Assembly: GCA_002433595.1 (NCBI GenBank)
Contig: DJIL01000006.1
Coordinates: 1 to 37,196 of the forward strand
DNA length: 37,196 bases
Source: a bacterium UBP8_UBA6595
Lineage (GTDB): Bacteria; Margulisbacteria; Marinamargulisbacteria; UBA6595
Reading direction: 5' to 3'
The position numbers and the translations under genes were made by a program. Below the pieces are notes generated by a model, which saw only the letters and a program-made list of their open reading frames with translations, was not told the DNA's origin and did not search any database. Shown piece after piece: positions 23,484-32,990 of this stretch; the stretch's first letter is position 1, and every line of letters begins with the position of its first letter.

Positions 23484-24350
23484 ATGCCCTATCCATTGGT
23501 ATCGGTTGTCATTGCAACATTGGGAGATAGTGCGTTAGTCATGAACGCCTTGGATAGTCTTAAGCGTCAAACATTTAAAAATTTTGATGTAATTATTGTT
23601 AATCAAGGGCCCTCATTAATGAAAAAAATGATTAAAGAGTATTCAGATTTAACACTACAGTATCATGAAATTGACACCGCATGTGTATCATTTTCCCGTA
23701 ATTATGCCGCTTCGGTTGCTGCTGGTTTTTGGTTGGCATATATGGATGATGATGCACAGTATTCACCTGAGTTTTTAGCAAGTGCTGTTCAAACGTTAAA
23801 TAAATACGCCTTGGATGGTCTGACCGGTGTTGTTGTTGATGCACAAAAGCAACCCATCGCACGCTCTCTTAGTGGTAAAAAAACGCAAATGATTCATGTT
23901 GATTCCTTTAATCTATGGATGTGTTCAGCAAGCATTGTATCGAAAGAAATGGCTATAAAAATTGGTGGCTATGATTCTGAGTTTGGTCCAGGGAAACGAT
24001 GGGGATGTGGAGAAGAAGCTGACTTTTTACTGAGGTTAATCGATCAAAAGGCTAAAGTATACTTTGATTCCAATTTATATGTCTATCATCCATCCGAGAC
24101 GGAAAAATTAAACACCCTAGATTTAAAAAAAATTTGGCGTCGTGGTTTTTCGTACGGTGCTGGTCGCGGCGCATTAATTCGCAAGCATAGCTCTAGAATG
24201 CCGGTATGGGGATGTGTGCAGCTAACCAAAATGCTTCTAGCAGCCTGTTTAGGCGTTATTCAATCTATACTGATGATCCGACTTCGTTATGGGGTGCGTG
24301 ATATAGCTAGTTTGTGTGGGCGTTTTTATGGGTTTTTTCTGTATAAATAA
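23484..24350 (+). CDS. Family 2 glycosyltransferase
   Basis: A 288-residue GT-A fold glycosyltransferase. The N-terminus LVSVVIATLGDSALVMNALDSL is the nucleotide-sugar binding fold, the metal-binding acidic motif is MDDD (Asp88-90), and WGCGEEADFLLRL is the C-terminal ED-type catalytic block. A hydrophobic stretch at about 240-258 may attach it to the membrane. AT-richer codons than its neighbours hint at separate ancestry, as is usual for glycan loci. It is probably co-transcribed with the epimerase; donor and acceptor are unknown. Confidence 0.88.
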   Translation: MPYPLVSVVIATLGDSALVMNALDSLKRQTFKNFDVIIVNQGPSLMKKMIKEYSDLTLQYHEIDTACVSFSRNYAASVAAGFWLAYMDDDAQYSPEFLASAVQTLNKYALDGLTGVVVDAQKQPIARSLSGKKTQMIHVDSFNLWMCSASIVSKEMAIKIGGYDSEFGPGKRWGCGEEADFLLRLIDQKAKVYFDSNLYVYHPSETEKLNTLDLKKIWRRGFSYGAGRGALIRKHSSRMPVWGCVQLTKMLLAACLGVIQSILMIRLRYGVRDIASLCGRFYGFFLYK

Positions 24351-24357
24351 AATTTTA

Positions 24358-24366
24358 TGATAGAAT
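24358..24366 (+). promoter_or_regulatory. Extended -10 promoter of the lpxA fusion gene
   Basis: TGATAGAAT is an extended -10 element (TAGAAT at 24361-24366) located 12 nt before the ATG at 24379. It would produce a leader of about 5 nt without a Shine-Dalgarno site. Confidence 0.5.
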
Positions 24367-24378
24367 ACATAAAAAACA

Positions 24379-25608
24379 ATGATTAGCACAACTTATTTTT
24401 TAGATAAACTTAACGCTCGATATAACCAGCCGATGTTGGACCGTGTTGAAATAATTACCCCCAACTTTGTCGTTGTGCAAAAAACCATGAGTGTGTCTGA
24501 GTCCGGGTACCGAATTGCGCATAATGGGGAATGGTATTTATCTGAGGCGTTGTTGCTAGCGGCTATTAGCCAGGGGGTCGGTCTCTTGGTGGATCAACAT
24601 CCGATCCGAGTTGAACAAGACTTTCACTTAAATCAAATTAAACACTGTGAGTTTTTATCGCCTGTAATCCCCGGGGATACGATTCGCTTTGAATTAACCG
24701 CAGAATCTGTGGATGACTCGGGCCCGATGACAATTGAGGCCCTGGTGTTAGTCGAGGGACGCCGAGTCTGTGAGACAACCTTAATCTATACGTTTACCCA
24801 TACGCCCAGTCGTCCGCAAATTCATCCCACAGCATCGGTCCATCCCACAGCCGTATTGGGTGAAAATGTTAAAATTGGTGCCTACAGCAATGTTGGGGAG
24901 CATGTTGTTATTGGCGATGGAACCATACTGGAAGCCAATGTCATGATTGAAAAATGGACAGAAATTGGCAGCAATTGCCATATTTATTCGGGGGCTGTTA
25001 TTGGCTCTCAGGCCCAAGATATGAAATACAAGGGTGAGCGAAGTTTGGTTAAAATTGGGGATCGCAATACCATTCGTGAGTACGTTACAATTAACCGTGC
25101 CACAGGACCGGATTGTGAAACGGTTATTGGCAATGATAATTTAATTTTTACGTCCGTACATATTGGGCACAACTGTACGATTGGGGATCATGTTATTTTA
25201 ACCAATATGGCAACACTGGGCGGGCATGTAGTTATTGAGAACCGGGTAGTTGTGGGTGGTTGTGTGGGTATTCATCAGTTTACTCGAATTGGCACAGGGG
25301 CTATGATTGGTGGGTATTCGAAAGTGCATTCCGATGTGCCCCCATTTTTATTGTGTGATGGCAATCCCGCTGAAATCCGGACGTTGAATGTGGTGGGCCT
25401 GCGGCGAATTGGAGTCAAGTCACCCGAGTTAACCGAGCTTAAGTATGTATTTAAAGCATTTTTTAAAAATCAGTTAAATACCCAACAGGCCCTAGATTTA
25501 TTGGCGAAGGATACTATTCAAGGGGCGAACAGCCAACGCCTTATTCAATTTATGTCGGAGGCATCCAAACGAGGTGTATTAAAAAAAACATCGGGGCCAG
25601 CTAAATAG
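24379..25608 (+). CDS. lpxA: LpxA-type UDP-GlcNAc O-acyltransferase with N-terminal FabZ-like hotdog domain
   Basis: A 409-residue fusion. Residues from about 147 form LpxA, the left-handed beta-helix enzyme that starts lipid A synthesis by acylating UDP-GlcNAc. Hexapeptide repeats run from IHPTASVHPTAVLGENVKIG onward, and the catalytic His is His264 in VHIGHNC, aligned with His125 of E. coli. QDMKYKGE and GNPAEIRTLNVVGLRR are further family blocks. Residues 1-145 resemble the FabZ hotdog dehydratase (LLLAAISQGVGLL, then FLSPVIPGDTIRFEL). However, the catalytic Glu of the FabZ LxxEAxAQ helix aligns with Ala, and the HFPxxPVMPG loop is replaced by HNGEWYLSE. The domain is thus probably not a dehydratase; it may measure or deliver the acyl chain. 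Confidence 0.9.
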   Translation: MISTTYFLDKLNARYNQPMLDRVEIITPNFVVVQKTMSVSESGYRIAHNGEWYLSEALLLAAISQGVGLLVDQHPIRVEQDFHLNQIKHCEFLSPVIPGDTIRFELTAESVDDSGPMTIEALVLVEGRRVCETTLIYTFTHTPSRPQIHPTASVHPTAVLGENVKIGAYSNVGEHVVIGDGTILEANVMIEKWTEIGSNCHIYSGAVIGSQAQDMKYKGERSLVKIGDRNTIREYVTINRATGPDCETVIGNDNLIFTSVHIGHNCTIGDHVILTNMATLGGHVVIENRVVVGGCVGIHQFTRIGTGAMIGGYSKVHSDVPPFLLCDGNPAEIRTLNVVGLRRIGVKSPELTELKYVFKAFFKNQLNTQQALDLLAKDTIQGANSQRLIQFMSEASKRGVLKKTSGPAK

Positions 25609-25610
25609 TG

Positions 25611-25616
25611 TATACT
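25611..25616 (+). promoter_or_regulatory. -10 box of lysS (leaderless)
   Basis: TATACT lies 8 nt before the lysS ATG at 25625, within the 16-nt gap after the lpxA fusion gene. No Shine-Dalgarno site and no good -35 are seen. A start of transcription on the ATG is inferred. Confidence 0.5.
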
Positions 25617-25624
25617 TTTGTACT

Positions 25625-27088
25625 ATGACTGAATACGAAAATCGCCGACTAAAACAGCAAGCATGGGAAGCCGCCGGGCAGTGTGCATTTGCCCATACAT
25701 TTGATAAGCAGCATGCATTGGCTACTATTGTAGCTGAGTATACCCATATTACATCCGATACGCCCGCGGATACAGACGTTCAAACAGCCGGGCGTGTGAT
25801 GAGTCGGCGCGGTCATGGAAAAGCCATGTTTTTAAATATTCATGATGAATCTGGCGAGCTTCAATTGTATATTAATGTTGACCGTGTTGGGGCTGATCTT
25901 TTTAAGCTATACGAATCCATTGACATTGGGGACATTGTCGGTTTATCAGGCACTATGTTTCGGACGCGTCGCGATGCGTTAACACTGAATGTTAACTCAC
26001 TAACCTTGCTGACTAAATCGCTGGCAGCCTTACCCGAAAAATTTCATGGGCTTCAAGATAAAGAAACTCGATACCGCCAACGGTATGTAGATCTTATTAT
26101 GAGTCCAGATGTCCGATCTGTTTTTACGGCTCGATCTAGCATTGTATTGGCGATGCGGCAATATCTTAATAGGGATCAGTTTATGGAAGTTGAAACCCCG
26201 GTTCTTCAGCATATCTATGGTGGGGCATCAGCTGAACCATTTCGGACACATCATAATCATTTAGATCAGGATTTATATTTGCGGATTGCATTAGAGCTGC
26301 ATTTGAAACGCTTAATTGTGGGCGGCTATGAACGTGTATTTGAAATTGGACGTGTATTTCGAAATGAAGGGGTATCCTACAAGCATAACCCCGAGTATAC
26401 GTTGTTGGAATTGTACCAAGCGTATGCTGATTATACAGATATGATGGCACTCACAGAAGCATTGCTTAAGCATCTAGTGGTTCAGCATACCGGTGGGACT
26501 GTACTCACCTATCAGGACCAAACAATTGACTTTAGTCAGTCGTTTGAGCGACTCAGTATGCTGGATGCGTTGGCCCAGTATGCGGGTATAGAAAACCCGA
26601 CCCGGCAGGTATTGACGGAGGCTCTAAGTCAACATAATGTTAGCAATACCGGGCAAGAATCATGGGGCCATCTAGTGGGCATGGTATACGATAAAATTGT
26701 TGAGCCTCAGTTAGTCGGCCCTATTTTTATTACTGATTATCCTTGGGAATTGTCGCCATTGGCCAAACAACACCGAGATAATCCCGATTTAGTCGAACGG
26801 TTTGAGCTAATTATTGCCGGTATGGAAATTGCCAATGCTTTCTCAGAGTTGAATGACCCCGTTGAGCAAGCGGCGCGATTTGAGGATCAAGAGCGGGCGC
26901 GCGAAGCGGGGGATGCAGAAGCGCATCAAACGGACGATGATTATATTCAGGCCCTACAATACGGCATGCCACCCACCGGTGGTCTCGGGATTGGCGTTGA
27001 CCGTGTTGTGATGTTGTTAACCAATCAAACCAGCATTCGAGATGTGTTATTTTTTCCACATTTAAAACAGTTAAACACTTTAGATTAA
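25625..27088 (+). CDS. lysS: Lysyl-tRNA synthetase, class II
   Basis: A 487-residue class II LysRS. The N-terminal OB-fold anticodon-binding domain (about 50-140) includes QTAGRVMSRRGHGKAMFLNIHDESGELQ. The catalytic domain has motif 1 around RYVDLIMSPDVRSVF...FMEVETPVL, motif 2 FRNEGVSYKHNPEYTLLELYQAY and motif 3 GGLGIGVDRVVMLL. The family Lys-recognition block EVETPVLQHIYGGASAEPF is intact. The stop is 3 nt from the end of the convergent unknown gene. Confidence 0.98.
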   Translation: MTEYENRRLKQQAWEAAGQCAFAHTFDKQHALATIVAEYTHITSDTPADTDVQTAGRVMSRRGHGKAMFLNIHDESGELQLYINVDRVGADLFKLYESIDIGDIVGLSGTMFRTRRDALTLNVNSLTLLTKSLAALPEKFHGLQDKETRYRQRYVDLIMSPDVRSVFTARSSIVLAMRQYLNRDQFMEVETPVLQHIYGGASAEPFRTHHNHLDQDLYLRIALELHLKRLIVGGYERVFEIGRVFRNEGVSYKHNPEYTLLELYQAYADYTDMMALTEALLKHLVVQHTGGTVLTYQDQTIDFSQSFERLSMLDALAQYAGIENPTRQVLTEALSQHNVSNTGQESWGHLVGMVYDKIVEPQLVGPIFITDYPWELSPLAKQHRDNPDLVERFELIIAGMEIANAFSELNDPVEQAARFEDQERAREAGDAEAHQTDDDYIQALQYGMPPTGGLGIGVDRVVMLLTNQTSIRDVLFFPHLKQLNTLD

Positions 27089-27091
27089 ATA

Positions 27092-28399
27092 CTAAATTCC
27101 CAATGCCCAAACAGGATAGGGGAGTGTAATCGCCTGTTTAGGGGTAAAGGCATTGTTTAAAATAGCCCCCGTTCCACCCAGCGGTAGGGGGCTAATAGTC
27201 TTACCGGATTTGTGAAATTGATAGACCGCTTGAATGGCGTCTTCACCTAATTGTGCCCGGTACGATTGATGCATATGACCGCCAACCAATGTGCGTTGTC
27301 CACGGAGCTGAAACAGTTTTTGATCCCCATTCGGTTTCTTCCATGTACCAATTAAGTCCCGATTGTTTTTTTTAAAGGCTAGTGTAGTTCGCCATTGGCT
27401 AATGCTTAATTTTAATTGAGCGGTATTTGATCGTGAATAATGACATAAAAATGCTTTGTTTTGAATATGCCCATTAATGCGATATACACGGCCCGATTTC
27501 AGGTTAAGATTCAAATGGGCAAAGGGGATGCCTCCACGTGTTACCCAAATATTAGCTTGATTGGCGTATTGAATACGAAATTCAGTTAAAATTGATTGCT
27601 TGTGATACAAAACTAAGTCAAGTACACATTGGTTCGCATTGGAATGCTTAAGATTGGGGGTTAATCGAAACCGAATTAGACCCAACGGTAATTCTTCTTC
27701 TAATAATAATTCAAATAAAATAAAATCAATACCATTGAGACTGTGCTGCCGTTCATAGTGCTGCTTAGTGCTAGATTGGCTTTGGTCCTGTGTCGATAAG
27801 GCATCCAGTGGATCTAGGGAAATAATATTAAAAAATGCGTGATGATCCGCCATAATGTCTGCACTATCAGGTAAATAAACGGCAGAGTCGTTCGTTAAGC
27901 TGCCCCGAATGGCGATCTCATGGTCTAAAAAACTCATAAGTGAATCATCATGTTGCAATTCGGCACGTAATAATGCATCCAAAATAGTATCCCGCATAGT
28001 GATGGGTAATTGATTGTAAAACAGTGTCATACTAGGTAATAAATCGGTCACTGATTGATTTTGGGAATCGGTCCATGAGGAAATTGCGGATTGAATACTG
28101 GCGGGGATAGGGACTGGTTGCGGAATATCAGGCGCTGCGGCTGTTTGGCGAAGGGCGTCATCCATGCTTTTGATAAGTGTATTGAGTGCAATATTCATAT
28201 TCGATAAATCCTTGCCATTAATTGTGGTGCTCCACTGAACCAAACGCTCAGCAATCGTAGATAACGATAGGAGACGATTTACCGCACGTATGTGTTTCGG
28301 AGTGACTGAAATTGATGCCTGAGTTGAACGGCTGGGTGAAAACCAAATACGATCAGTGGCAATTGATTGAACGGAATGTGAATGAACTCGCGCTTGCAT
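27092..28399 (-). CDS. Hypothetical protein, about 435 residues
   Basis: I do not recognise this protein. From the ATG at 28399 it has 435 residues, without a signal peptide or transmembrane helix. It is rich in Ser, Gln, Asn and Thr. The first 190 residues look helical with a Pro/Ala-rich low-complexity segment (PDIPQPVPIPASIQ, about 92-105). The C-terminal 200 residues look beta-rich (FELLLEEELPLGLIRFRLTP, VLDLVLYHKQSILTEFRIQY, HLNLNLKSGRVYRINGHI). A two-part plan with a helical, disordered N-terminus and compact C-terminus is vaguely like hook-length-type proteins, but no diagnostic motif supports that. An in-frame upstream ATG-less extension to 28444 crosses the promoter and was rejected. 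It is divergent from secD. Confidence 0.8.
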   Translation of the reverse strand: MQARVHSHSVQSIATDRIWFSPSRSTQASISVTPKHIRAVNRLLSLSTIAERLVQWSTTINGKDLSNMNIALNTLIKSMDDALRQTAAAPDIPQPVPIPASIQSAISSWTDSQNQSVTDLLPSMTLFYNQLPITMRDTILDALLRAELQHDDSLMSFLDHEIAIRGSLTNDSAVYLPDSADIMADHHAFFNIISLDPLDALSTQDQSQSSTKQHYERQHSLNGIDFILFELLLEEELPLGLIRFRLTPNLKHSNANQCVLDLVLYHKQSILTEFRIQYANQANIWVTRGGIPFAHLNLNLKSGRVYRINGHIQNKAFLCHYSRSNTAQLKLSISQWRTTLAFKKNNRDLIGTWKKPNGDQKLFQLRGQRTLVGGHMHQSYRAQLGEDAIQAVYQFHKSGKTISPLPLGGTGAILNNAFTPKQAITLPYPVWALGI

Positions 28400-28423
28400 A
28401 GAGATTATTTTAACACTTATAAT
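28394..28423 (+). promoter_or_regulatory. Promoter of secD-secF-topB (near-leaderless)
   Basis: TTGCAT (28394-28399), an 18-nt spacer and a consensus TATAAT (28418-28423) precede the secD ATG at 28434 by 10 nt. The -35 box overlaps the start codon of the divergent gene, so the two promoters are interleaved. Confidence 0.65.
28407..28412 (-). promoter_or_regulatory. -10 box of the 27092-28399 gene (leaderless)
   Basis: TAAAAT on the minus strand ends 7 nt before the ATG at 28399, leaving no space for a Shine-Dalgarno site. It abuts the opposing secD -10 box. Confidence 0.5.
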
Positions 28424-28433
28424 TAAATTTAGT

Positions 28434-29756
28434 ATGACACGCACACTGTATCGATGGATTCAAATACTGGGTATTTCAGTAGTTCTTTTAGGTGCCATTA
28501 GTTTAATTATTAAAAAGCCTTTAAACCTGGGATTGGATTTGCAAGGGGGTATGCGCTTAATTTTAGAAGCTCAAGAAACGAGTGCCCGAACATTGGATGA
28601 CGATGCAATGAACGGTATTATTACTGTCTTGAAAGAGCGGATTGACGGCTTGGGTATTACAGAGCCTGTTATTCGTCGAAAGGGGTCCCGACAAGTTGTC
28701 GTGGAACTTGCCGGTATTGATGACCCTGCTCGCGCCCGCGCCATGATTGGCCAAACCGCATTGCTGCGGTTTGTGGCCGCCCAGTGGGCGCCAGCGGGCG
28801 CGTCGGAGATGGCTGCGGATCAGATCCAGTTATTAGCCGGAGACGATGCTCGGTTTGTTTTATATAAAGATGGGGGCTATACGCGCGGCTTATTTTTAAA
28901 AGATACCGTTATGACGGGTGAGCAGTTAAAATGGGCGCAGCCGACAACAGACCAGTATGGAAAAATGGGTGTAGACATTGCCTTTACGTCTGAGGGAGCG
29001 GCTGTGTTTTACGCAGTTACACAACGGCTAACTGGCCAGCCGTTGGCTATATTATTGGATGACATAATTATTTCTGCGCCAACAATTCGGGAGCCCATTG
29101 CAGGCGGTAAAGCGGTGATTTCGGGCGACTTTGATTTGACTGAAATGCGTGATTTAGTGGTTCAGCTAAAAGCGGGGGCGTTACCCGTTCCGGTTGAGGT
29201 GGTTAGCGAGACGGTTGTTGGCCCTACATTAGGGATTCAATCATTAGCCCAAAGTAAGCAAGCTGCCATCATTGGGTTTGGTTTATTAGTTGTGTTTATG
29301 ATCATAACCTATCGATTATCGGGGTGCGTAGCTGTGGTGGCGCTTCTGATTTATGGCCTTTTAGTACTGGCCTGCTTGAGTGCCTTAAATGCCACCTTAA
29401 CATTGCCTGGAATTGCTGGGTTTATTTTAACAATTGGTATGGCAGTAGATGCGAATGTTATTATATTTGAGCGTATCAAGGAAGAATTGTCACAGGGACG
29501 TTCCTTTCTAGCGGCTGTAAAGTCGGGGTTTTCTCAGGCAACAGTTACTATTTTAGATGCCAATGTAACAACACTATTGTCTGCAGCGGTATTGTTTTGG
29601 TTGGGTACGGGTGTTATTAAAGGCTTTGCCATTACATTAACCGTTGGTATTTTGGTCAGTATGATAACAGCTTTGGTAGTGACCCAATTAATGTTAAGTG
29701 CATGCGCGAATCGATTCAGTGATTACAGCCAGTGGTTTTTTGGAAAACAGGTATAG
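28434..29756 (+). CDS. secD: Protein translocase subunit SecD
   Basis: A 440-residue RND-type subunit that uses the proton or sodium gradient to complete protein export through SecYEG. It has an N-terminal helix (about 9-24), the D1 motif LNLGLDLQGGMRL, the periplasmic P1 domain, and five C-terminal membrane helices with TLPGIAGFILTIGMAVDANVIIFERIKEE, the D4/D5 signature. It is shorter than E. coli SecD (615) but within the range of compact bacterial SecDs. secF follows immediately as a separate gene. Confidence 0.97.
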   Translation: MTRTLYRWIQILGISVVLLGAISLIIKKPLNLGLDLQGGMRLILEAQETSARTLDDDAMNGIITVLKERIDGLGITEPVIRRKGSRQVVVELAGIDDPARARAMIGQTALLRFVAAQWAPAGASEMAADQIQLLAGDDARFVLYKDGGYTRGLFLKDTVMTGEQLKWAQPTTDQYGKMGVDIAFTSEGAAVFYAVTQRLTGQPLAILLDDIIISAPTIREPIAGGKAVISGDFDLTEMRDLVVQLKAGALPVPVEVVSETVVGPTLGIQSLAQSKQAAIIGFGLLVVFMIITYRLSGCVAVVALLIYGLLVLACLSALNATLTLPGIAGFILTIGMAVDANVIIFERIKEELSQGRSFLAAVKSGFSQATVTILDANVTTLLSAAVLFWLGTGVIKGFAITLTVGILVSMITALVVTQLMLSACANRFSDYSQWFFGKQV

Positions 29757-29761
29757 TAGGT

Positions 29762-30637
29762 ATGATTGTAGAAAAAAGAAATTTATGGATTAGTCTGTCT
29801 TTATTGATAGTTGGCATTGGCGTAGCACTGATGATTTTCCGATTATTTGCACACCAGCCCGTTTTAAACTTTGGCATTGATTTTACCGGAGGTAGCACGG
29901 TATTAATAGCCGCATCCGATTCAAAAAACCCCTTGCTTGAGACGGATGTTCCAACAGTGCATACAGTGTTAACTGCAGCTGGCTTTGACCATTATTGGGT
30001 TCAGGTAACGCGAGATCATGAGATGATTATCAAAACTGAGCTTATGGGCCACGATACTCGGTCGAATATTTTATCGAATATTCGTCAGCAGGTTGGCCCT
30101 ATTGATTTATTGGAGGCAGACACGATTGGGCCCAGCATTGGCAAAGAGCTTCGCCAGCAATCGATTTGGATGGCGTTGGGTGTTGGCTTGATGCTGCTGC
30201 TCTATATTAGCCTTCGATTTCAATGGACTTATGGAGTTGCCGCGCTTATTGCCTTGGCGCATGATGGACTTATTACAATAAGTATAGCTGCCATGCTATT
30301 GGTTGAGGTAAATACTGCATTTGTAGCGGCATTGTTAATGATCTTAGGCTATTCAATTAACGATACAATTGTTGTGTTTGATCGGGTCCGTGAGTTGGCA
30401 AATAATTATGAGGATCAACCCATGGCAGCCGTGGCAAACTTAGCCATTCGGCAAACGATTCGACGCTCAATTTACACATCGGTAACGACAGCATTGGTGG
30501 TGGGTGCTTTATTGATATTTGGTGGCGTGACACTTAAAGGATTTTGTATTGTGCTACTCATTGGCATTGTATCGGGCACATATTCGTCTATTTTTATTGC
30601 CAGCCCTATTTTAGTGGGCTTGCGATCACCACGCTAA
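29762..30637 (+). CDS. secF: Protein translocase subunit SecF
   Basis: The partner of SecD, 291 residues from the ATG at 29762; an in-frame ATG at 29732 lies inside secD and would add a non-conserved leader. Conserved blocks are NFGIDFTGGSTV after the first helix, and the membrane signature ALLMILGYSINDTIVVFDRVREL. Six hydrophobic spans are evident. It starts 5 nt after the secD stop and ends 1 nt before topB. Confidence 0.97.
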   Translation: MIVEKRNLWISLSLLIVGIGVALMIFRLFAHQPVLNFGIDFTGGSTVLIAASDSKNPLLETDVPTVHTVLTAAGFDHYWVQVTRDHEMIIKTELMGHDTRSNILSNIRQQVGPIDLLEADTIGPSIGKELRQQSIWMALGVGLMLLLYISLRFQWTYGVAALIALAHDGLITISIAAMLLVEVNTAFVAALLMILGYSINDTIVVFDRVRELANNYEDQPMAAVANLAIRQTIRRSIYTSVTTALVVGALLIFGGVTLKGFCIVLLIGIVSGTYSSIFIASPILVGLRSPR

Positions 30638-30638
30638 C

Positions 30639-32990
30639 ATGCATGTTGTTGTAACAGAAAAGCCGAGTGTTGCTCGGGATATTGCACGTGTATTGGGTGT
30701 GAAGTCATCAAAAACTGGGTATTATGAGGGGAATAATTACCAAATTTCTTGGGCTCTGGGCCATTTGGTTGAAATGCTACAGCCGGATGCCTATGGCACG
30801 CAATATAAAGCCTGGCGAATGGCAACTTTGCCCATTATTCCGGATGAGTTTCAATACGGGTTAATTCAAAATGATGGGGCAAAAACGCAGTATCATGTAA
30901 TTGAACGCTTGCTCAAGCAACCAAATATTGAATCGGTAATTTGTGCAACGGATGCGGGGAGAGAAGGGGAACTAATTTTTCGGTTAATTTATGAAAAATC
31001 AGGTTGCCAATATCCAATACAGCGGTTGTGGATATCTTCGCAAACGGAGACAGCGATTAAGCAAGGGTTTGCGCAACTGAAATCAGGAAAAGACTATGCA
31101 GCATTGTACGATTCTGCCTTGTCGCGTGCTCAGGCTGATTGGCTAGTTGGAATTAATGCCACGCGAGCGTTTACGATTAAATATGCCAATGCTCAGGGCG
31201 TTATGAGTGTGGGTCGGGTACAAACGCCGGTGCTCAAAATGATTGTAGATCGTTTTCGTGCCAATCAAGCCTTTCAGTCGCAGTCTTTTTATGAAGTATT
31301 TATAACGGCTGAGGTTGAACAGGGTACGTTTAAGGCCAAGTGGGCAGACACGCAATCGGATCGAATACCAACAGCGGACGCTGCTGAAGCCATTGCAGCA
31401 GCTGTGGCAACTAATCCCAATGGGCGCATTACCCGCTTAACAGAAAAAACTAAACATGAGCACGTGCCGTTACTATATGATTTAACGGAATTGCAGCGAG
31501 AAGCCAACCGAAAGTTTAAGTTTTCAGCGGATCATACGTTGCAGTTGGCGCAAGCCTTGTATGAACGCCACAAGATTCTAAGTTACCCTAGAACATCGTC
31601 CCGGTATTTGAGTAAGGATGTTGCCAAAACAACCTCGGCAGTATTGGCGGGTCTTCCAGATGTTTATCAAGAATCACTTGTTTATATTCACGACCATCAA
31701 CGGTCACTGGCTCCGCGGTTGGTTGATGATACTAAAATTTCAGATCACCATGCCATTATTCCCACTGAAAAAAAAGCGGTATTGGCACAATTAACATCCG
31801 AAGAAGCTCGTATTTATGACTTGGTGGCACGTCGATTTTTAGCGGCATTCTATCCAATGTGTATCAAGCATCAAACCGATGTTTCGGTAGTGGTGGCCCA
31901 GCATACATTTAAAGCGACAGGCATGGTTGTTCATGATTTGGGTTGGCGCGTCCTGTATCCTGAGCTAGATTCAGTGGACAAAACCCCAGTTCTACCCAAA
32001 ATCAATGCAAATGAATCTGTTAATGCCCAAAACCCAACGGTTAAATTGGGCAAGACTAAGGCTCCGGCATTACATACAGAATCGAGTATTTTAGGTTTAA
32101 TGGAAACTGCCGGTAAAGATAGTGATGATGAGTCTGTTCGGGAGGCATTAAAGCAGTGTGGGTTAGGCACCCCCGCAACGCGTGCGCAAATTTTAGAGAA
32201 ATTAATTCATGTTCACTATATTCAGCGCAAGAAAAACAAGTTGATTCCAACAGAAAAAGGCGAATATATTATTGACCGCTTGGGGAATCATGCGCTAACA
32301 TCACCGGAATTAACGGGCCAATGGGAAAAGCGATTGAATGACATGGCGGAGCGTCAGTATTTAAGGAAGGATTATATGGAAGAAGTTAAAAAATTTACAA
32401 ACGATATTATAGATAGTGTGGTGGCAATGCCATCGGATGACCAGCAGCCAGACGGTGAGGTGTTTGGGCCATGTCCAGTACCCGATTGTGCGGGGCATAT
32501 TGTTGAAACACCAAAGGCCTATAGTTGTTCAAAATGGAAAGAAACGGGGTGTTCTTCTGTTATTTGGAAAGTTATGTCTGAAAAAGAAATCAAGAAAACA
32601 CATGTAAAGGAATTGCTCAAAAATGGAAAAACTAAGTGTATTAAGGGCTTCAAGTCTAAATCAGGGGATTCATTTGATGCAACCCTGACGCTGGTTAGTG
32701 GGCGCGTTCAGATGGTATATGGGGAGCCATTAGGGCAATGCCCAGTGTGCGATAGTGGGCAGGTGATTCAAACGCCTAAGGCCTATAGTTGTTCAACGTG
32801 GAAAGATACGGGTTGCCCCATGGCAATTTGGAAGCAGGTAGCTAAGCGCGCGATTACGTCGGATGAGGCAAAAGCGCTGGTAACATCGGGAAAAACCAAT
32901 GTTTTAGATGGGTTTACGAGTCGAGCAGGCAAATCATTTTCAGCGGCTTTAGTCTTAAACGGAGGAAAAGTCGAATTTAACTTTGATTAA
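30639..32990 (+). CDS. topB: DNA topoisomerase III (type IA), with two C-terminal Toprim_Crpt-like zinc repeats
   Basis: A 783-residue type IA topoisomerase. Its start (MHVVVTEKPSVARDIA, Glu7) and Toprim motif CATDAGREGELIFR (Asp105, Glu109, Glu111) follow the TopB rather than the TopA pattern. The catalytic tyrosine is Tyr316 in ILSYPRTSSRYL. LGTPATRAQILEKL is the family C-core block. After about residue 605 come two repeats, each with four cysteines (612/617/630/638 and 701/704/718/726), separated by a segment resembling the C-terminal topoisomerase repeat; both contain TPKAYSCS. It acts in decatenation and recombination. Co-transcription with secDF is unusual and probably incidental. Confidence 0.95.
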   Translation: MHVVVTEKPSVARDIARVLGVKSSKTGYYEGNNYQISWALGHLVEMLQPDAYGTQYKAWRMATLPIIPDEFQYGLIQNDGAKTQYHVIERLLKQPNIESVICATDAGREGELIFRLIYEKSGCQYPIQRLWISSQTETAIKQGFAQLKSGKDYAALYDSALSRAQADWLVGINATRAFTIKYANAQGVMSVGRVQTPVLKMIVDRFRANQAFQSQSFYEVFITAEVEQGTFKAKWADTQSDRIPTADAAEAIAAAVATNPNGRITRLTEKTKHEHVPLLYDLTELQREANRKFKFSADHTLQLAQALYERHKILSYPRTSSRYLSKDVAKTTSAVLAGLPDVYQESLVYIHDHQRSLAPRLVDDTKISDHHAIIPTEKKAVLAQLTSEEARIYDLVARRFLAAFYPMCIKHQTDVSVVVAQHTFKATGMVVHDLGWRVLYPELDSVDKTPVLPKINANESVNAQNPTVKLGKTKAPALHTESSILGLMETAGKDSDDESVREALKQCGLGTPATRAQILEKLIHVHYIQRKKNKLIPTEKGEYIIDRLGNHALTSPELTGQWEKRLNDMAERQYLRKDYMEEVKKFTNDIIDSVVAMPSDDQQPDGEVFGPCPVPDCAGHIVETPKAYSCSKWKETGCSSVIWKVMSEKEIKKTHVKELLKNGKTKCIKGFKSKSGDSFDATLTLVSGRVQMVYGEPLGQCPVCDSGQVIQTPKAYSCSTWKDTGCPMAIWKQVAKRAITSDEAKALVTSGKTNVLDGFTSRAGKSFSAALVLNGGKVEFNFD

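Noticed and set aside
30639..32990. Calling the topoisomerase topA (topoisomerase I)
   Set aside because: The N-terminus and the CATDAGREGELIF block follow topoisomerase III, and the C-terminal repeats are of a type often found on TopB.
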